From the NCBI GenBank assembly GCA_023429375.1, contig JAEYVY010000015.1, forward strand, positions 1-64,000: a stretch of 64,000 nt of DNA, in the 5' to 3' direction. Under the pieces are notes generated by a model, which did not search any database, was not told where the DNA came from, and saw only the letters and a list, made by a program, of their open reading frames with translations. Shown piece by piece: positions 42,370 through 52,868 of this stretch. Positions within the stretch are counted from its first letter, which is position 1, and the number at the start of each line of letters is the position of its first letter. A program made the position numbers and the translations under genes. Source of the DNA: Bacteroidota bacterium (GTDB lineage Bacteria; Bacteroidota; Bacteroidia; Bacteroidales; Tannerellaceae).

Positions 42370-45300
42370 TTAGAAAAGGGCTTGTACAGGACTAATAATC
42401 AGCGTGAATTCCATATCTTGATATGGAATTCTGTATTTACTCAACGGCATAGCACCCCAAGAATTAACACATCCTAATCCCATTTGTACTTTATCAATAC
42501 ATACGTTGGTATAGTCGACCGGAGTTACTAACTGTGAATGTCGTTGTACTTTTTTCACTCCTTCATCCAACGATTCAATGGAATAATTCAATGCTGAAGC
42601 GGAGAATGGTGATTCAGCAACAAACAACAGACCATTTCCATTCAGATCAGTCTGAGCCCACCAACGAACATCGGATTTAGTACCATTTTCTTGTGGACGA
42701 ATATATGGATAGAATTGCTCACATACCGTTTGACTATACAGTCCGATATCTTCTGACTGTTTTCTGTCAGCATAGTTTTCTACAGGGCCACGTCCATAAT
42801 ATTTGATCTGGCTCATATCTTTTGGCATTTGCAATTGCATACCAAATCTAAACAAATCGGATACATTCGCACCCTTAGTAGTCGTCATAGATTGAGTCAC
42901 TTTAATTGCTCCCTCATTATTGATAACATAAGTCAGTTTCAATTGAGCAGAAACAGCCTCCATATCGTATGAAGCACGAACAATTACTTGGTCGTTTTCC
43001 GTTGTATTCTCTAGGCTCTTCAACTTTAAATCCGGATTCAGCCATGCACGGTATTTAAGTTGTAGAAATGCTCCCATATCATTATCGGTCGGTGCACGCC
43101 AGAAATTAGGGGTCAACATACCACCATCATGCAACATGGCTTGGCCATTCACATCATAACGGCTGATATATCCATTTGATTTATTAAAGTCAATTTGGAA
43201 ATTCTGACCTGTCACAATTAAAAATTGTACATCATTGGTCTTAACTTGAGGAACAACTACCTGCAGATTGCTTTCAGTCACATTAGCCAATTTCATATCG
43301 CATGGTTTGTATTCACGAACAACCAATTGATTTTTAGCTACACGGTGACCAGCTTGTAAAATACAACAACCCTTCTTCGTTTTAAAGGAAATATTTAACA
43401 GGACTTCTTTATCCGGACAAATACCATCGAGTGAATAACCCAATTGTAATGGAGCAGTCTTTTGTGGTGCAACATTCAAATTTTGAACGATACCGCGTTG
43501 AACCACAATTCCGTCGGCCAGCAATTCCCATTCTGCATAATACGCAGAAAGGTCTACAAAGAAGTTTTCATTATAAACATTTACAACACCTTTTTCCAGA
43601 TCAACCGGAGTTACCCAAATAGATTGATAGCCGTAAGCAACCTCTCTCATATGTGGATTTGGACGTCTGTCCGGACTGATAAGACCGTTATCAAGGAAGT
43701 TGACATCAGAAGCATCGTAACGATTGAAATCTCCTCCATAGGCATAATAGTCTATGCCGTTTTTCTTCATTCGAGGAGATTGGTCTACAAAATCCCAAAT
43801 AAAACCACCCTGATAATGAGGATATTTACGAATTAGATCCATATATTCAATAAATCCTCCTTGAGAATTACCCATTGCATGAGCATATTCACATTGAATC
43901 AATGGTTTAGTTGGGTTTTCTTCGCAATATTTTATGCTTCTTTCATAATCTAGATACATTGGACAGTAAACATCCGTGAATTCTTTGCCATGTGCTTGTT
44001 CATACTGAACAGGACGAGAAGGATCTTCTGCCTTTATCCAGTTATAGCATGCTTCGAAATTAGGTCCCATTCCTGCCTCATTCCCTAATGACCAGAAAAT
44101 GATAGAAGGATGATTGAATCCACGCTGTACATTGCGTTGGTTTCTTTCCAGATGTGCTTTATCATAAAGCGGATTTTTAGCCAACGTCTTTTCGTTGTAT
44201 CCCATGCCATGAGATTCGATATTTGCTTCTGCTACTACATATAAACCATACTTATCGCAGAGTTCATACCACAAATTACTGTTTGGATAGTGGCTGGTAC
44301 GTACGGCATTGATGTTGTGTTCTTTCATTATGCGAATATCTTGAATCATACGTTCTGGCGATACCAGATAACCTGTACCTGGATCCATTTCATGACGATT
44401 CACACCCTTAAACAATACGGCTTGCCCATTAACAAGGATTTGACCACCTTTCATTTCAATCTTACGGAAACCTACTTTTACAGGTATCGACTCGATTAAC
44501 TTTTCTCCATTTTTAAGATTAGTCACCAACGTATAGAGATTAGGTGTTTCGGCCGTCCATTTTAGAGGATTTTCAACTGCCATAGAAACAGACTTCTTTC
44601 CAGTTCCTCTAACGGATGTAGAAGCTACTACCTGTCCTTTCGCATCAAGTAGATTTAACTCAGCTGTTGCTCCGCCAACTAAATTAAGCGAAACATTCAA
44701 CGTGGCATCTTTATATTGCTCGTCTAAATCCGGTGTAACACGGATATCCTGAACGTGTTGAGGATTACGTGTATACAGATAGCAGTCACGGGCAATACCT
44801 GCCAAACGAAGGAAATCTTGGTCTTCCAAGTATGTACCGTCACACCAACGGAATATTTGGAAAGCAATCAGGTTCTTACCTGGTTTTAAATACTTTGTAA
44901 GATTGAATTCGGCTTCCAATTTGCTATCTTCGCTATATCCAATGAATTGGCCGTTTACCCATAAATACAGGTTAGATACAGCCGATCCAAAATGAGCGTA
45001 AATTTCTTTGCCATTCCAATTAGCTGGTACGACAATCTCTTTTCTGTACGAACCTACATGATTGTTCTCTGTCGGGATTTGCGGAGGATTATTCATAAAT
45101 TGATTCCGCCAAGCATAACCGATGTTCACATAGATAGGATCGCCATATCCGTTCAACTCCCAAAGGCCTGGAACAGGCATATTGCCCCATCCTTTATCGT
45201 TAAAGTCCATACGATAGAAATCTGTAGGACGTGCATCCGCATTAGCCACCCAATTAAATTTCCATGTCCCATTGAGAGACATATAATTTGTCGATTCTTC

Positions 45301-45468
45301 CTTAACACCTCTCAACGCTGCCTCTTCCGTTTCATACGCAAAGAAGTTAGTATGCATCGGAGCACGGTTGACGTGGTTTATTTTAGGATCTTGCCATTCG
45401 TTTCGTTGAGCACACAAAGTACCCACTGAAACACACAACAAGACGCCTATTATTAATTTAAAATTCAT
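42370..45468 (-). CDS. Exported GH2 beta-galactosidase
   Basis: 1032 residues, signal peptide ending near TLCAQ. LacZ-type order: sugar-binding domain (WELNGYGDPIYVNIGYAW), two beta-sandwich domains, TIM barrel with acid/base Glu464 (SLGNEAG) and nucleophile Glu527 (QCEYAHAMGN), then a C-terminal Bgal small-chain domain (YYGRGPVENYADRKQ). It cleaves terminal beta-galactosides in the periplasm. It is the last gene after SusC, SusD and a Gfo/Idh oxidoreductase, so the locus targets a galactose-containing glycan. Twenty bases separate it from the upstream gene. Confidence 0.93.
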   Translation of the reverse strand: MNFKLIIGVLLCVSVGTLCAQRNEWQDPKINHVNRAPMHTNFFAYETEEAALRGVKEESTNYMSLNGTWKFNWVANADARPTDFYRMDFNDKGWGNMPVPGLWELNGYGDPIYVNIGYAWRNQFMNNPPQIPTENNHVGSYRKEIVVPANWNGKEIYAHFGSAVSNLYLWVNGQFIGYSEDSKLEAEFNLTKYLKPGKNLIAFQIFRWCDGTYLEDQDFLRLAGIARDCYLYTRNPQHVQDIRVTPDLDEQYKDATLNVSLNLVGGATAELNLLDAKGQVVASTSVRGTGKKSVSMAVENPLKWTAETPNLYTLVTNLKNGEKLIESIPVKVGFRKIEMKGGQILVNGQAVLFKGVNRHEMDPGTGYLVSPERMIQDIRIMKEHNINAVRTSHYPNSNLWYELCDKYGLYVVAEANIESHGMGYNEKTLAKNPLYDKAHLERNQRNVQRGFNHPSIIFWSLGNEAGMGPNFEACYNWIKAEDPSRPVQYEQAHGKEFTDVYCPMYLDYERSIKYCEENPTKPLIQCEYAHAMGNSQGGFIEYMDLIRKYPHYQGGFIWDFVDQSPRMKKNGIDYYAYGGDFNRYDASDVNFLDNGLISPDRRPNPHMREVAYGYQSIWVTPVDLEKGVVNVYNENFFVDLSAYYAEWELLADGIVVQRGIVQNLNVAPQKTAPLQLGYSLDGICPDKEVLLNISFKTKKGCCILQAGHRVAKNQLVVREYKPCDMKLANVTESNLQVVVPQVKTNDVQFLIVTGQNFQIDFNKSNGYISRYDVNGQAMLHDGGMLTPNFWRAPTDNDMGAFLQLKYRAWLNPDLKLKSLENTTENDQVIVRASYDMEAVSAQLKLTYVINNEGAIKVTQSMTTTKGANVSDLFRFGMQLQMPKDMSQIKYYGRGPVENYADRKQSEDIGLYSQTVCEQFYPYIRPQENGTKSDVRWWAQTDLNGNGLLFVAESPFSASALNYSIESLDEGVKKVQRHSQLVTPVDYTNVCIDKVQMGLGCVNSWGAMPLSKYRIPYQDMEFTLIISPVQALF

Positions 45469-45488
45469 ATTAGAAGGTATTTTGAAGG

Positions 45489-46655
45489 TTAATCAATCCA
45501 TTTTTGCCATTTTTGAGTGTTGTTTTCTCCTGCGGCTACTATCGTTTCAATGAACTGCATACCTCTCACTCCATCATAAACAGTTGGGAAGTCTAACATT
45601 TGTTCAGTTGGTTTTTCTCCTTTATGATATGCTCTGACTGTAGCGGCAAAATTGCGATAAATATTTGCAAACGATTCGATAAATCCTTCAGGATGACCTC
45701 CAGGAGTACGTGCATTATATTTTGCAACATCATGCATATAGCCACCATTACCCACTCTATAAATTTCTTTTGGTTTATTAATCCATTTAGCATACACTGA
45801 GTTAGGCTCTTCTTGTCTCCATTCCAAACCACCCTTCTCACCATAAACACGAATACGGATATTATTTTCTTCACCTGCACAAATTTGAGAGGATACTAAA
45901 ACACCTTTAGCACCTTTATCATATTTCAAGAAGGCTGTTCCATCATCATCGATAGGTCTGTCTGGCACAAACGAGGTCAAGTCACCACATAGTTCGGTTA
46001 CTTTCTGGCCCAACACATATTCACTCAAGTGCCAAGCGTGAGTACCTATATCACCAATACAACCTGCTTTTCCTGATTGCTTAGGATCTGTTCTCCATCC
46101 TGCATTATTTCCGCCAAGCAGCTCAATACGTTCAGAAAGCCAACCTTGGCAATATTCTACATATACCCTGCGAATTTTTCCTAATTCACCGGCAGCAATA
46201 CGTGCCTTCATATCTTTTACAGCCGGATAACCGGTGTATACATGTGTTAAGGCTAAGATCAATCCTGTTTCTTCTACTTTTTTTTGTAACAATTTAGCTT
46301 CTTCTAGCGAGAAAGTCATGGGTTTATCTATTACGACATGAAAACCTCTTTCAAGGGCCATCATCGCAGGTTCAAAATGCCAGCGATTTGGAGTTACAAT
46401 GGTAACAAAATCCATTCTTTCGCCTATAGGCAACTTCATTTCCTGTTCAAACATTTCCTGATAGCTAGTGTAAATACGATTTTCAGGAAGGTAATAAGAG
46501 CGTCCTGAACTGCGGGAGATTTCTGGATTAACACTAAAACAACCACATACTAGTTCTATTTGATTGTCCATAAAAGCACCACAACGATGTATGGCTCCAA
46601 TAAAGGCGTCAGATCCACCTCCGACCATTCCCATTCTAAGTTTTCTGTTTTCCAT
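45489..46655 (-). CDS. Gfo/Idh/MocA oxidoreductase, cytoplasmic
   Basis: 388 residues with no signal peptide, unlike the two Tat-exported relatives in this window. Rossmann start MGMVGGGSDAFIG, the Lys motif VIDKPMTF, and the His motif CIGDIGTHAWHLSEY in the second domain. It probably oxidises or epimerises a sugar derived from the glycan imported by the adjacent SusC/SusD pair. A terminator and a possible internal promoter lie upstream (46705-46755), so its level may differ from that of susCD. Confidence 0.88.
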   Translation of the reverse strand: MENRKLRMGMVGGGSDAFIGAIHRCGAFMDNQIELVCGCFSVNPEISRSSGRSYYLPENRIYTSYQEMFEQEMKLPIGERMDFVTIVTPNRWHFEPAMMALERGFHVVIDKPMTFSLEEAKLLQKKVEETGLILALTHVYTGYPAVKDMKARIAAGELGKIRRVYVEYCQGWLSERIELLGGNNAGWRTDPKQSGKAGCIGDIGTHAWHLSEYVLGQKVTELCGDLTSFVPDRPIDDDGTAFLKYDKGAKGVLVSSQICAGEENNIRIRVYGEKGGLEWRQEEPNSVYAKWINKPKEIYRVGNGGYMHDVAKYNARTPGGHPEGFIESFANIYRNFAATVRAYHKGEKPTEQMLDFPTVYDGVRGMQFIETIVAAGENNTQKWQKWID

Positions 46656-46704
46656 AATATTATCAATAAGATTTAATCAACAAAGTATCAAGTAAAAAAA
46701 CATA

Positions 46705-46755
46705 AGAGAGTTGCACAAATATAAACAAAATCAGACTGATATTGTGCAACTCTCT
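46705..46755 (-). terminator. Intrinsic terminator after the second susD, with overlapping -7 box
   Basis: Minus strand arms AGAGAGTTGCACAA and TTGTGCAACTCTCT pair over 14 bp. The 23-base loop contains a small ATCAG/CTGAT hairpin, and TATG plus seven T follow. The minus strand also reads TATATTTG at 46716-46723, a perfect -7 box, across the 3' arm, so a promoter for the Gfo/Idh gene may overlap the terminator. Confidence 0.8.
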
Positions 46756-46813
46756 ATAATATCACACAAACTTCACAAGACTTATTACATTCTTGCAAAA
46801 CAGTTAAATTAAC

Positions 46814-48715
46814 TTATTTACTGCCCATTCCCGGATTCTGTACGAGATTTGGATTTCTACGCATTTCATCCTGGTGAATCGGTGCAAAATACATTTTATC
46901 TAACCATTTTCTGTTTTCACGGCTTGAAAGATCATTTACATAATAGTAATAATCGTACTTTTCTTCGTCATGAATATATGGCTTAAATGACTGCTTACCT
47001 GGTTTCAAGATGCCTTCAACAACGATACCTGTCAATGGTTTGTTGCCTGTTTCAGCGCCAATCATCCAACGACGAACATCGAAATAACGATGTTGTTCGT
47101 AAGCGAATTCTGCACGGCGTTGTTGACGAACAAACTCACGCATGTCTGCTTGGTTAAACTGTTTTCCGCGAACAGCCAATGTGCTCTTTGTATCTTTCAA
47201 ATCGATACGTGCACGAAGAATATCCAGCCATTTAGCAGCTTCGTCTAATTCGTTTAATTCAACACATGCTTCAGCGGCAATCAGATACATTTCAGCCAAA
47301 CGCATATAAACGTGAGGTACAGTTTGTCTGAAATATTGAGCATCTACAGAAGTGTCAATCAATTTCTTCTCATAATAACCCGTCCATGATCCGTTCCAGT
47401 CTTCGATTGGTCCTTGACGTGTGTCAACACCCCACATAGAACGACGTGTTTGACCATCACGATATTGAATTTGAACATCACCGTCAGTAACTTCATACTT
47501 ACCAGCTTGAAGACGTCCTAGTGGTGTTGGGTCCAAAGTTGCAGCATCAGCTGGACGAGGACGACCCCATGTATTACCGTCTGTAGCAACTGTTGCATAG
47601 AATCTGGGCTCACGACCATTGTAAGGATTACCTTTTTGGAATTCACCCGGTTTCGTCATACCTTGAGGCATTGATCCATCTTCAAATTCGAATGCCATAA
47701 CCAGATCTTGAGTAGGAGTTGTACCTGCCCAGTTATGATAACCGTTCGGGCCATGCCACAATCCCATACTATTGCTTGCTCCGATTGACGTATGATAATT
47801 ACGTACAAACATTTGCTCGCTATTCTTTTGATCTGTCATAATAGCTTTGAACTTTTCAGATCTTTCGGTATTTAGACCACCACGGCAGTCAATCAATTGG
47901 TATGGACCTTCTTCGATTACCTTAACAGCAGCATCTCTTGCAGCACGATAGGTAGCCATGCGGTCTCCGTCAAATTGATTTACATTTAGTGTATTCACCG
48001 TACGGTCTGCGTACAAAGGACTGGCGATATGCAATAAGATACGAGCTTTTAATCCTGTAGCTACATATTTAGTTACGCGCCCCCATTCTGAATCACCTAC
48101 TGTTGCAGGTAAATATTTTTCTGCCTCTTCCAAATCCTTCACAATAAACTCAAGACATTCACCAACCGTATTACGTGGTTTTTTCATTTCTTCCACTTCG
48201 TTCAATGAGAAATTCTCTGTTACGATAGGAACTCCACCAAAACCGCGAACCAACTCATGATACATATGGGCACGCATATAATGTGCTTCACCTTTCATAC
48301 GTTCCAAATTGTATCCGATTTTTTCAGGAACTTTGTCGATATTGTTGATAATAATATTGGCAAAACGAATACCATTGTATCGTTTTGACCATTTAAATGG
48401 GTTATTATCATTATCATACCACTGAAGGTTACTTTCAGAAATAGATTGAGATTCTACAACATCCTTCTGACCGTAGTTGTGCGTAAAGTAAGCATCATCA
48501 GTCAACCCGTCCAACGAATGTTCTTGTGCTCCGGGATGTATATTATTATACAAATCGTTTACAAATGCTTGTGTCAAAGCTGCATCTGAAAAGACCATGT
48601 CTTCCGTATAAGCAGTAGAAGGCGTGATATCCATAAAGTCAGAACAAGAATTGAATGTAAACGCAGTACTTAACGCGATTGCTGCTATAATTCGATTTTT
48701 ATTTTTCATAATCAC
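46814..48715 (-). CDS. SusD/RagB-family glycan-binding lipoprotein
   Basis: About 633 residues; MIMKNKNRIIAAI may start at Met1 or Met3. Lipobox FNSCSDF. SusD pattern: LERMKGEAHYMRAHMYHELVRGFGGVP, then RLAEMYLIAAEACVELNELDEA and RRAEFAYEQHRYFDVRRW near the end. It pairs with the SusC protein encoded six bases upstream to take up a galactose-containing glycan (inferred from the GH2 gene). Confidence 0.95.
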   Translation of the reverse strand: MIMKNKNRIIAAIALSTAFTFNSCSDFMDITPSTAYTEDMVFSDAALTQAFVNDLYNNIHPGAQEHSLDGLTDDAYFTHNYGQKDVVESQSISESNLQWYDNDNNPFKWSKRYNGIRFANIIINNIDKVPEKIGYNLERMKGEAHYMRAHMYHELVRGFGGVPIVTENFSLNEVEEMKKPRNTVGECLEFIVKDLEEAEKYLPATVGDSEWGRVTKYVATGLKARILLHIASPLYADRTVNTLNVNQFDGDRMATYRAARDAAVKVIEEGPYQLIDCRGGLNTERSEKFKAIMTDQKNSEQMFVRNYHTSIGASNSMGLWHGPNGYHNWAGTTPTQDLVMAFEFEDGSMPQGMTKPGEFQKGNPYNGREPRFYATVATDGNTWGRPRPADAATLDPTPLGRLQAGKYEVTDGDVQIQYRDGQTRRSMWGVDTRQGPIEDWNGSWTGYYEKKLIDTSVDAQYFRQTVPHVYMRLAEMYLIAAEACVELNELDEAAKWLDILRARIDLKDTKSTLAVRGKQFNQADMREFVRQQRRAEFAYEQHRYFDVRRWMIGAETGNKPLTGIVVEGILKPGKQSFKPYIHDEEKYDYYYYVNDLSSRENRKWLDKMYFAPIHQDEMRRNPNLVQNPGMGSK

Positions 48716-48721
48716 TTAAGT

Positions 48722-51700
48722 TTAGAATGTTACAGAAACACCAAAGTTCCAAATACGACGTTGTGGATACTCACGACCTGTATCGTTTGCTTCCGGGTCT
48801 TGTACCTTTACATTGTCGATGGTAAAGATGTTTGTTCCGGTTACAGATAGCCTCAAATCCTGAATTCCGACATTACGGATAGCAGGGAAATTAAGTGTGT
48901 AACCAATTTCAATATTCTTCAAACGCAGATAGTCTGTTTTGAATTGATAGTATGTATTCTTTTGGTCGGTTCCGTTCTTTGCCCAATATTCATTTTCACG
49001 GTTGTATGCACGTGGATGTTCAACCATCGGATTTTCTTCTGTCCAACGTTTTTCATACATGAACTTGTAGTAATTACCTGCTTCACCAGCTCTTTCACGC
49101 CAGATATAAGTAATACCTCCCATTGCACCTTGGAAAAGGGCTTTGAAGTCAAAATTATTCCAACGAAGACCTCCGGTCAAACCGAACATGAAAGGAGGTT
49201 CAGAGTTCTTATTTGCACGAACACGGTCATCAGCATTGATAACACCGTCTTTATTAACGTCCACAAACTTAATATCACCCGTACGAGCATTTGCCCAATG
49301 TGGGTAACTATCTAGTTCTTCTTGTGTATTAAATACGCCATCAGCAATATACCAAAGTTCTGTATTTACACGTTTGCCTGTACGTTTTTGATATTCAGGT
49401 ATACCTGGAGTTTCGTCCCAGAATAACAACTTATTTTGAGCATAGGTCATATTCAATGACAAGTCATATTCTACTTTACCGGCTCTATCATTCCAAGAAA
49501 GCATACCTTCAACTCCACGGTTTTCCATTTCACCAATGTTTTCTCTTGGCAAAGTGATACCAGAAATTTGTGGCAACGATGCATTTCTATAAATCAACAT
49601 ATTCGTACGTTTTTGGTAGAATAAGTCTGATTCAAGGCTTAAGCGGTTATCCAAGAATTTAAATTCGAAACCTAAGTCGTACGTGGTACCTACTTCCCAA
49701 GTAATATTTGGGTTTGGTGTACGTGTTGGATATAACGTCTTTTGGAAAGTTGTACCGAACATATACTCAGTTCCGAAGCCATACGTATTCAGATACTGTA
49801 TTGATCTATCTAAATTACCATCACTATCAAGCAAGTAGTCACTACCTGTTTGAGAAACAGAAGCACGTAGTTTAAAGTAGTTAATGAAGCTTAGATTTTC
49901 TTTCCAGAATTCTTCTTCAGAAGCACGCCATGCAGCAGAAACTCCAGGGAAGAAACCATAACGTTTGTCTTTAGGGAAACGATAAGATCCATCATAACGG
50001 AATACAAATTCTACCAAATACCTTTCCAGATAGTTATAACTTGCACGACCGAAATAGTTGATACGGCTTTCTTTCCAAGAATAACCTTCTGTTTCCATAT
50101 CTGTTACAGAACCGTTATTGATTTCGTCCAAAGCATCAGAGATGAAATATTTACGCGTTGCTCTTACCAAACGATAGCTATTTTCTTGACCTTCTACCCC
50201 AAGAGTTAAACCAACATTATGACTTCCGAATGTACGATCGTAAGTTGCCACCAAGTTGAGCATCCAGTCATTTTGATCTTCTCTTCTTTCTTCCAATTGA
50301 GGTTGAGAAACACCCTTCAAAGCCGGAGTTAATTTATGTTCCGGGTTACCGTCCCATGTATAAAGAGTAAACGGCGTTTCGAAACGACGACGGTTTTTGA
50401 AATGTTGGTCATATGAACCTGTTCCAACTAAAGTTAAACCTTCAACACCAGGAACTTTTAAAGTTGCGCGCAAAGTGTTTTGAATAAAATACTCTTTGTA
50501 AAGATCTTTACCAGTTGCAGGAGTTGCACGAACAACAGGGTTATCACCATACTCGATGTCTGGTCCAGGTTCACCTGAAGGCCAGTAAGCAGGTAAAATA
50601 GGTTTGCTTCGTACCATTGAACTGAAGATATCACCAGCTCCACGTGCAGGATAATTAGTTACCTGCAAACGGTTGATTGTTCCGTAAGCGATATCCAAAT
50701 AGTTATTAATCTTCATATCCAAATTAGCGCGTACGCTATATTGGTCGTAACGGTTAGCCGAATTTTTATAAATACCATCTTCACCGTTAGCAGCAAAGCT
50801 AATAAAGAACTTTTGACGGTCGTTACCACCAGAAATACTCAAATCATGACGGTACATCGGCGAATAATCTTTGATTGTTTCCTTGTACCAGTTGGTATTT
50901 GGATGCCCCCAAGGATCTGAACCATCTTTATAAAGACGTAAGTCTTCTTCTGAATAACGAGGAGCACGTCCTGAATATTTATCAATTTCATTAACCATAG
51001 TTGCATATTCAAATGCATCGGCTAATTCAGGAATACGAGTTGGTTGAGAGAAACCCATACTACCGTTATAAGTAAGTGTCGGTTTGCCTTCTTTACCGCG
51101 TTTTGTTGTAATAAGGATTACACCATTTGCTGCACGAGAACCGTAGATAGCAGCAGCAGCATCCTTCAATACAGACATAGATTCAATTTCGTTCGGGTTG
51201 ATACGGTTCAAACCACCAGTACGTCCGGGAACTCCATCGATTACGATAAGCGGGTCATTGCTACCCAAAGAGTTTGTACCACGGATACGGATGGTTGTAC
51301 CACCACCACCTGGTTCGTCAGAACGTTGCCAACCGATTACACCAGGCATACGTCCTACCATGGCATTTGACAAGTTGGTTGTAGGAGAAGCCTTCAATTC
51401 TTCACCGGCAACACTAGCCACAGCACCAGTCACAGTCACTTTTTTCTGCACACCATAACCAACAACCACAACTTCGTCGATTAGTTGGGTGTCTTCTTTT
51501 AATGTCATGTTGATTACAGTTTGTGTGCCTACAACGACTTCTTCTGTTTTATAACCGATAAATGAAAAAACAACAACAGCATTGTTGTTTGGAGCTTGAA
51601 GCACGTATTTCCCATCCAAATCGGTAATTGTTCCAACAGTAGTTCCTTTTATGGATACGTTTACTCCAATTAAAGGTTCACCCGTTGCGTCTATAACCGT

Positions 51701-51817
51701 ACCATTAATTGATTTTGTTTGAGCAAATCCAGGTACACTACATAATAGTAATAGTAAGGTAAAGACAAACGAAACAGTCCATCTTTTACCTATACGGTTT
51801 GTTTGTTTTGCTAACAT
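48722..51817 (-). CDS. SusC/RagA-family TonB-dependent outer-membrane transporter
   Basis: 1031 residues. Signal peptide ending near GFAQ, carboxypeptidase-regulatory-like domain (SINGTVIDATGEPLIGVNVSI), TonB box (DEVVVVGYG), plug with TTIRIRGTNSLGSNDPLIVIDGVPG and AIYGSRAANGVILITTK, then a barrel ending NFGVSVTF. First gene of the second locus. About 500 bp lie upstream without a gene. No sigma/anti-sigma or hybrid two-component regulator gene is adjacent. Confidence 0.95.
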   Translation of the reverse strand: MLAKQTNRIGKRWTVSFVFTLLLLLCSVPGFAQTKSINGTVIDATGEPLIGVNVSIKGTTVGTITDLDGKYVLQAPNNNAVVVFSFIGYKTEEVVVGTQTVINMTLKEDTQLIDEVVVVGYGVQKKVTVTGAVASVAGEELKASPTTNLSNAMVGRMPGVIGWQRSDEPGGGGTTIRIRGTNSLGSNDPLIVIDGVPGRTGGLNRINPNEIESMSVLKDAAAAIYGSRAANGVILITTKRGKEGKPTLTYNGSMGFSQPTRIPELADAFEYATMVNEIDKYSGRAPRYSEEDLRLYKDGSDPWGHPNTNWYKETIKDYSPMYRHDLSISGGNDRQKFFISFAANGEDGIYKNSANRYDQYSVRANLDMKINNYLDIAYGTINRLQVTNYPARGAGDIFSSMVRSKPILPAYWPSGEPGPDIEYGDNPVVRATPATGKDLYKEYFIQNTLRATLKVPGVEGLTLVGTGSYDQHFKNRRRFETPFTLYTWDGNPEHKLTPALKGVSQPQLEERREDQNDWMLNLVATYDRTFGSHNVGLTLGVEGQENSYRLVRATRKYFISDALDEINNGSVTDMETEGYSWKESRINYFGRASYNYLERYLVEFVFRYDGSYRFPKDKRYGFFPGVSAAWRASEEEFWKENLSFINYFKLRASVSQTGSDYLLDSDGNLDRSIQYLNTYGFGTEYMFGTTFQKTLYPTRTPNPNITWEVGTTYDLGFEFKFLDNRLSLESDLFYQKRTNMLIYRNASLPQISGITLPRENIGEMENRGVEGMLSWNDRAGKVEYDLSLNMTYAQNKLLFWDETPGIPEYQKRTGKRVNTELWYIADGVFNTQEELDSYPHWANARTGDIKFVDVNKDGVINADDRVRANKNSEPPFMFGLTGGLRWNNFDFKALFQGAMGGITYIWRERAGEAGNYYKFMYEKRWTEENPMVEHPRAYNRENEYWAKNGTDQKNTYYQFKTDYLRLKNIEIGYTLNFPAIRNVGIQDLRLSVTGTNIFTIDNVKVQDPEANDTGREYPQRRIWNFGVSVTF

Positions 51818-52405
51818 AGATGTCTTATTTATTTTAGATTTAAGATTTTATGAATGAATAATTTTCCATTATTCTCAATAGATTAACTAAAAGTGGTCTG
51901 TCATTTATTTTTATAATTCATAGGCATGTTTGATTTTAAGTTAGACAAAATATATTATTTAAGATAGTATTAAAACATAAGCAGCACGAACTATTAAGCA
52001 TATTTATTATACGAGACAAGCTCGCAGGAATAGGAGCGACAATCTATTTGTGAGAGACTTCTCACAAATGAGTACAAGATTCTTTAAGTAGAGCATTGAA
52101 TAACAATTATTGCATAGCACTGCAATACCTTGAAAACGTATAATCATTATAAATACACAAAAAAGGTTATCGTAATAGTATTAATAGCTTGAGCAAAAAT
52201 AAATGTCAAAAACAAAATTAATGCTCTTTAACAAAATATGGGATAAAGATATAATTTCCTGCAACACAAAACACAATTTTGCTAATTTTTTATAATAACA
52301 ATATAAACTATATGAGTTCAATTGCAATCCGTGTAAGACTATTTGCCTAGTAAAGTACAGCATGACTGGAATCTATTTATCTTTGTAATCAAAAGAATAA
52401 GAGCA
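51818..52405. other. Long gene-free region between susC and queF
   Basis: No gene is supported. It holds a perfect 10-bp hairpin with GACT loop at 52046-52069 (ATTTGTGAGA and complement), a minus-strand TATTTTTG at 52194-52201 that would fit a -7 box for susC with a leader of roughly 370 bases, and the queF promoter at its right end. The stretch may be a regulated leader for susC or hold a small RNA; neither is shown by sequence alone. Confidence 0.4.
52378..52385 (+). promoter_or_regulatory. -7 box of queF
   Basis: TATCTTTG matches TAnnTTTG exactly and lies 20 bp before the preferred ATG at 52406, which supports that start. Confidence 0.65.
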
Positions 52406-52861
52406 ATGAGCGAAGAACTTAACTTAAAACAACTCGGCAAAACAACTGTCTATCGACAGGATTATGCACCCTACGTTCTGGAAGCATTCAACAACAAACA
52501 TCCGGAAAACGACTATTGGGTACGATTTAACTGCCCCGAATTCACAAGCCTATGCCCTATCACCGGGCAACCTGATTTTGCAACCATCCTCATCGATTAT
52601 ATACCGGATATAAAAATGGTTGAAAGCAAAAGCCTAAAACTTTATCTGTTTAGCTTTCGTAATCACGGTGCTTTTCATGAAGATTGCGTAAACATCATCA
52701 TGAAAGATCTTATCAAATTGATGGATCCCAAATATATTGAGGTGACAGGAATTTTCACTCCGCGCGGAGGAATCAGCATATACCCTTTTTGCAATTATGG
52801 CAAACCAGGCACAAAATACGAGGGATTGGCTGAAAAAAGATTATTTGAACACAACAAATAA
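52406..52861 (+). CDS. queF: NADPH-dependent 7-cyano-7-deazaguanine reductase QueF
   Basis: 151 residues from the ATG at 52406 (MSEELNLKQLGK); an upstream in-frame ATG at 52343 precedes the promoter box and is rejected. Type I QueF motifs: the nucleophile Cys in TSLCPITGQPDFA, the NADPH motif VESKSLKLYLFSFRNHGAFHE with the conserved Glu-Ser, and TPRGGISIYPF. It reduces preQ0 to preQ1 in queuosine tRNA modification. It stands alone here; no other queuosine genes are in the window. Confidence 0.93.
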   Translation: MSEELNLKQLGKTTVYRQDYAPYVLEAFNNKHPENDYWVRFNCPEFTSLCPITGQPDFATILIDYIPDIKMVESKSLKLYLFSFRNHGAFHEDCVNIIMKDLIKLMDPKYIEVTGIFTPRGGISIYPFCNYGKPGTKYEGLAEKRLFEHNK

Positions 52862-52868
52862 AAAATCT

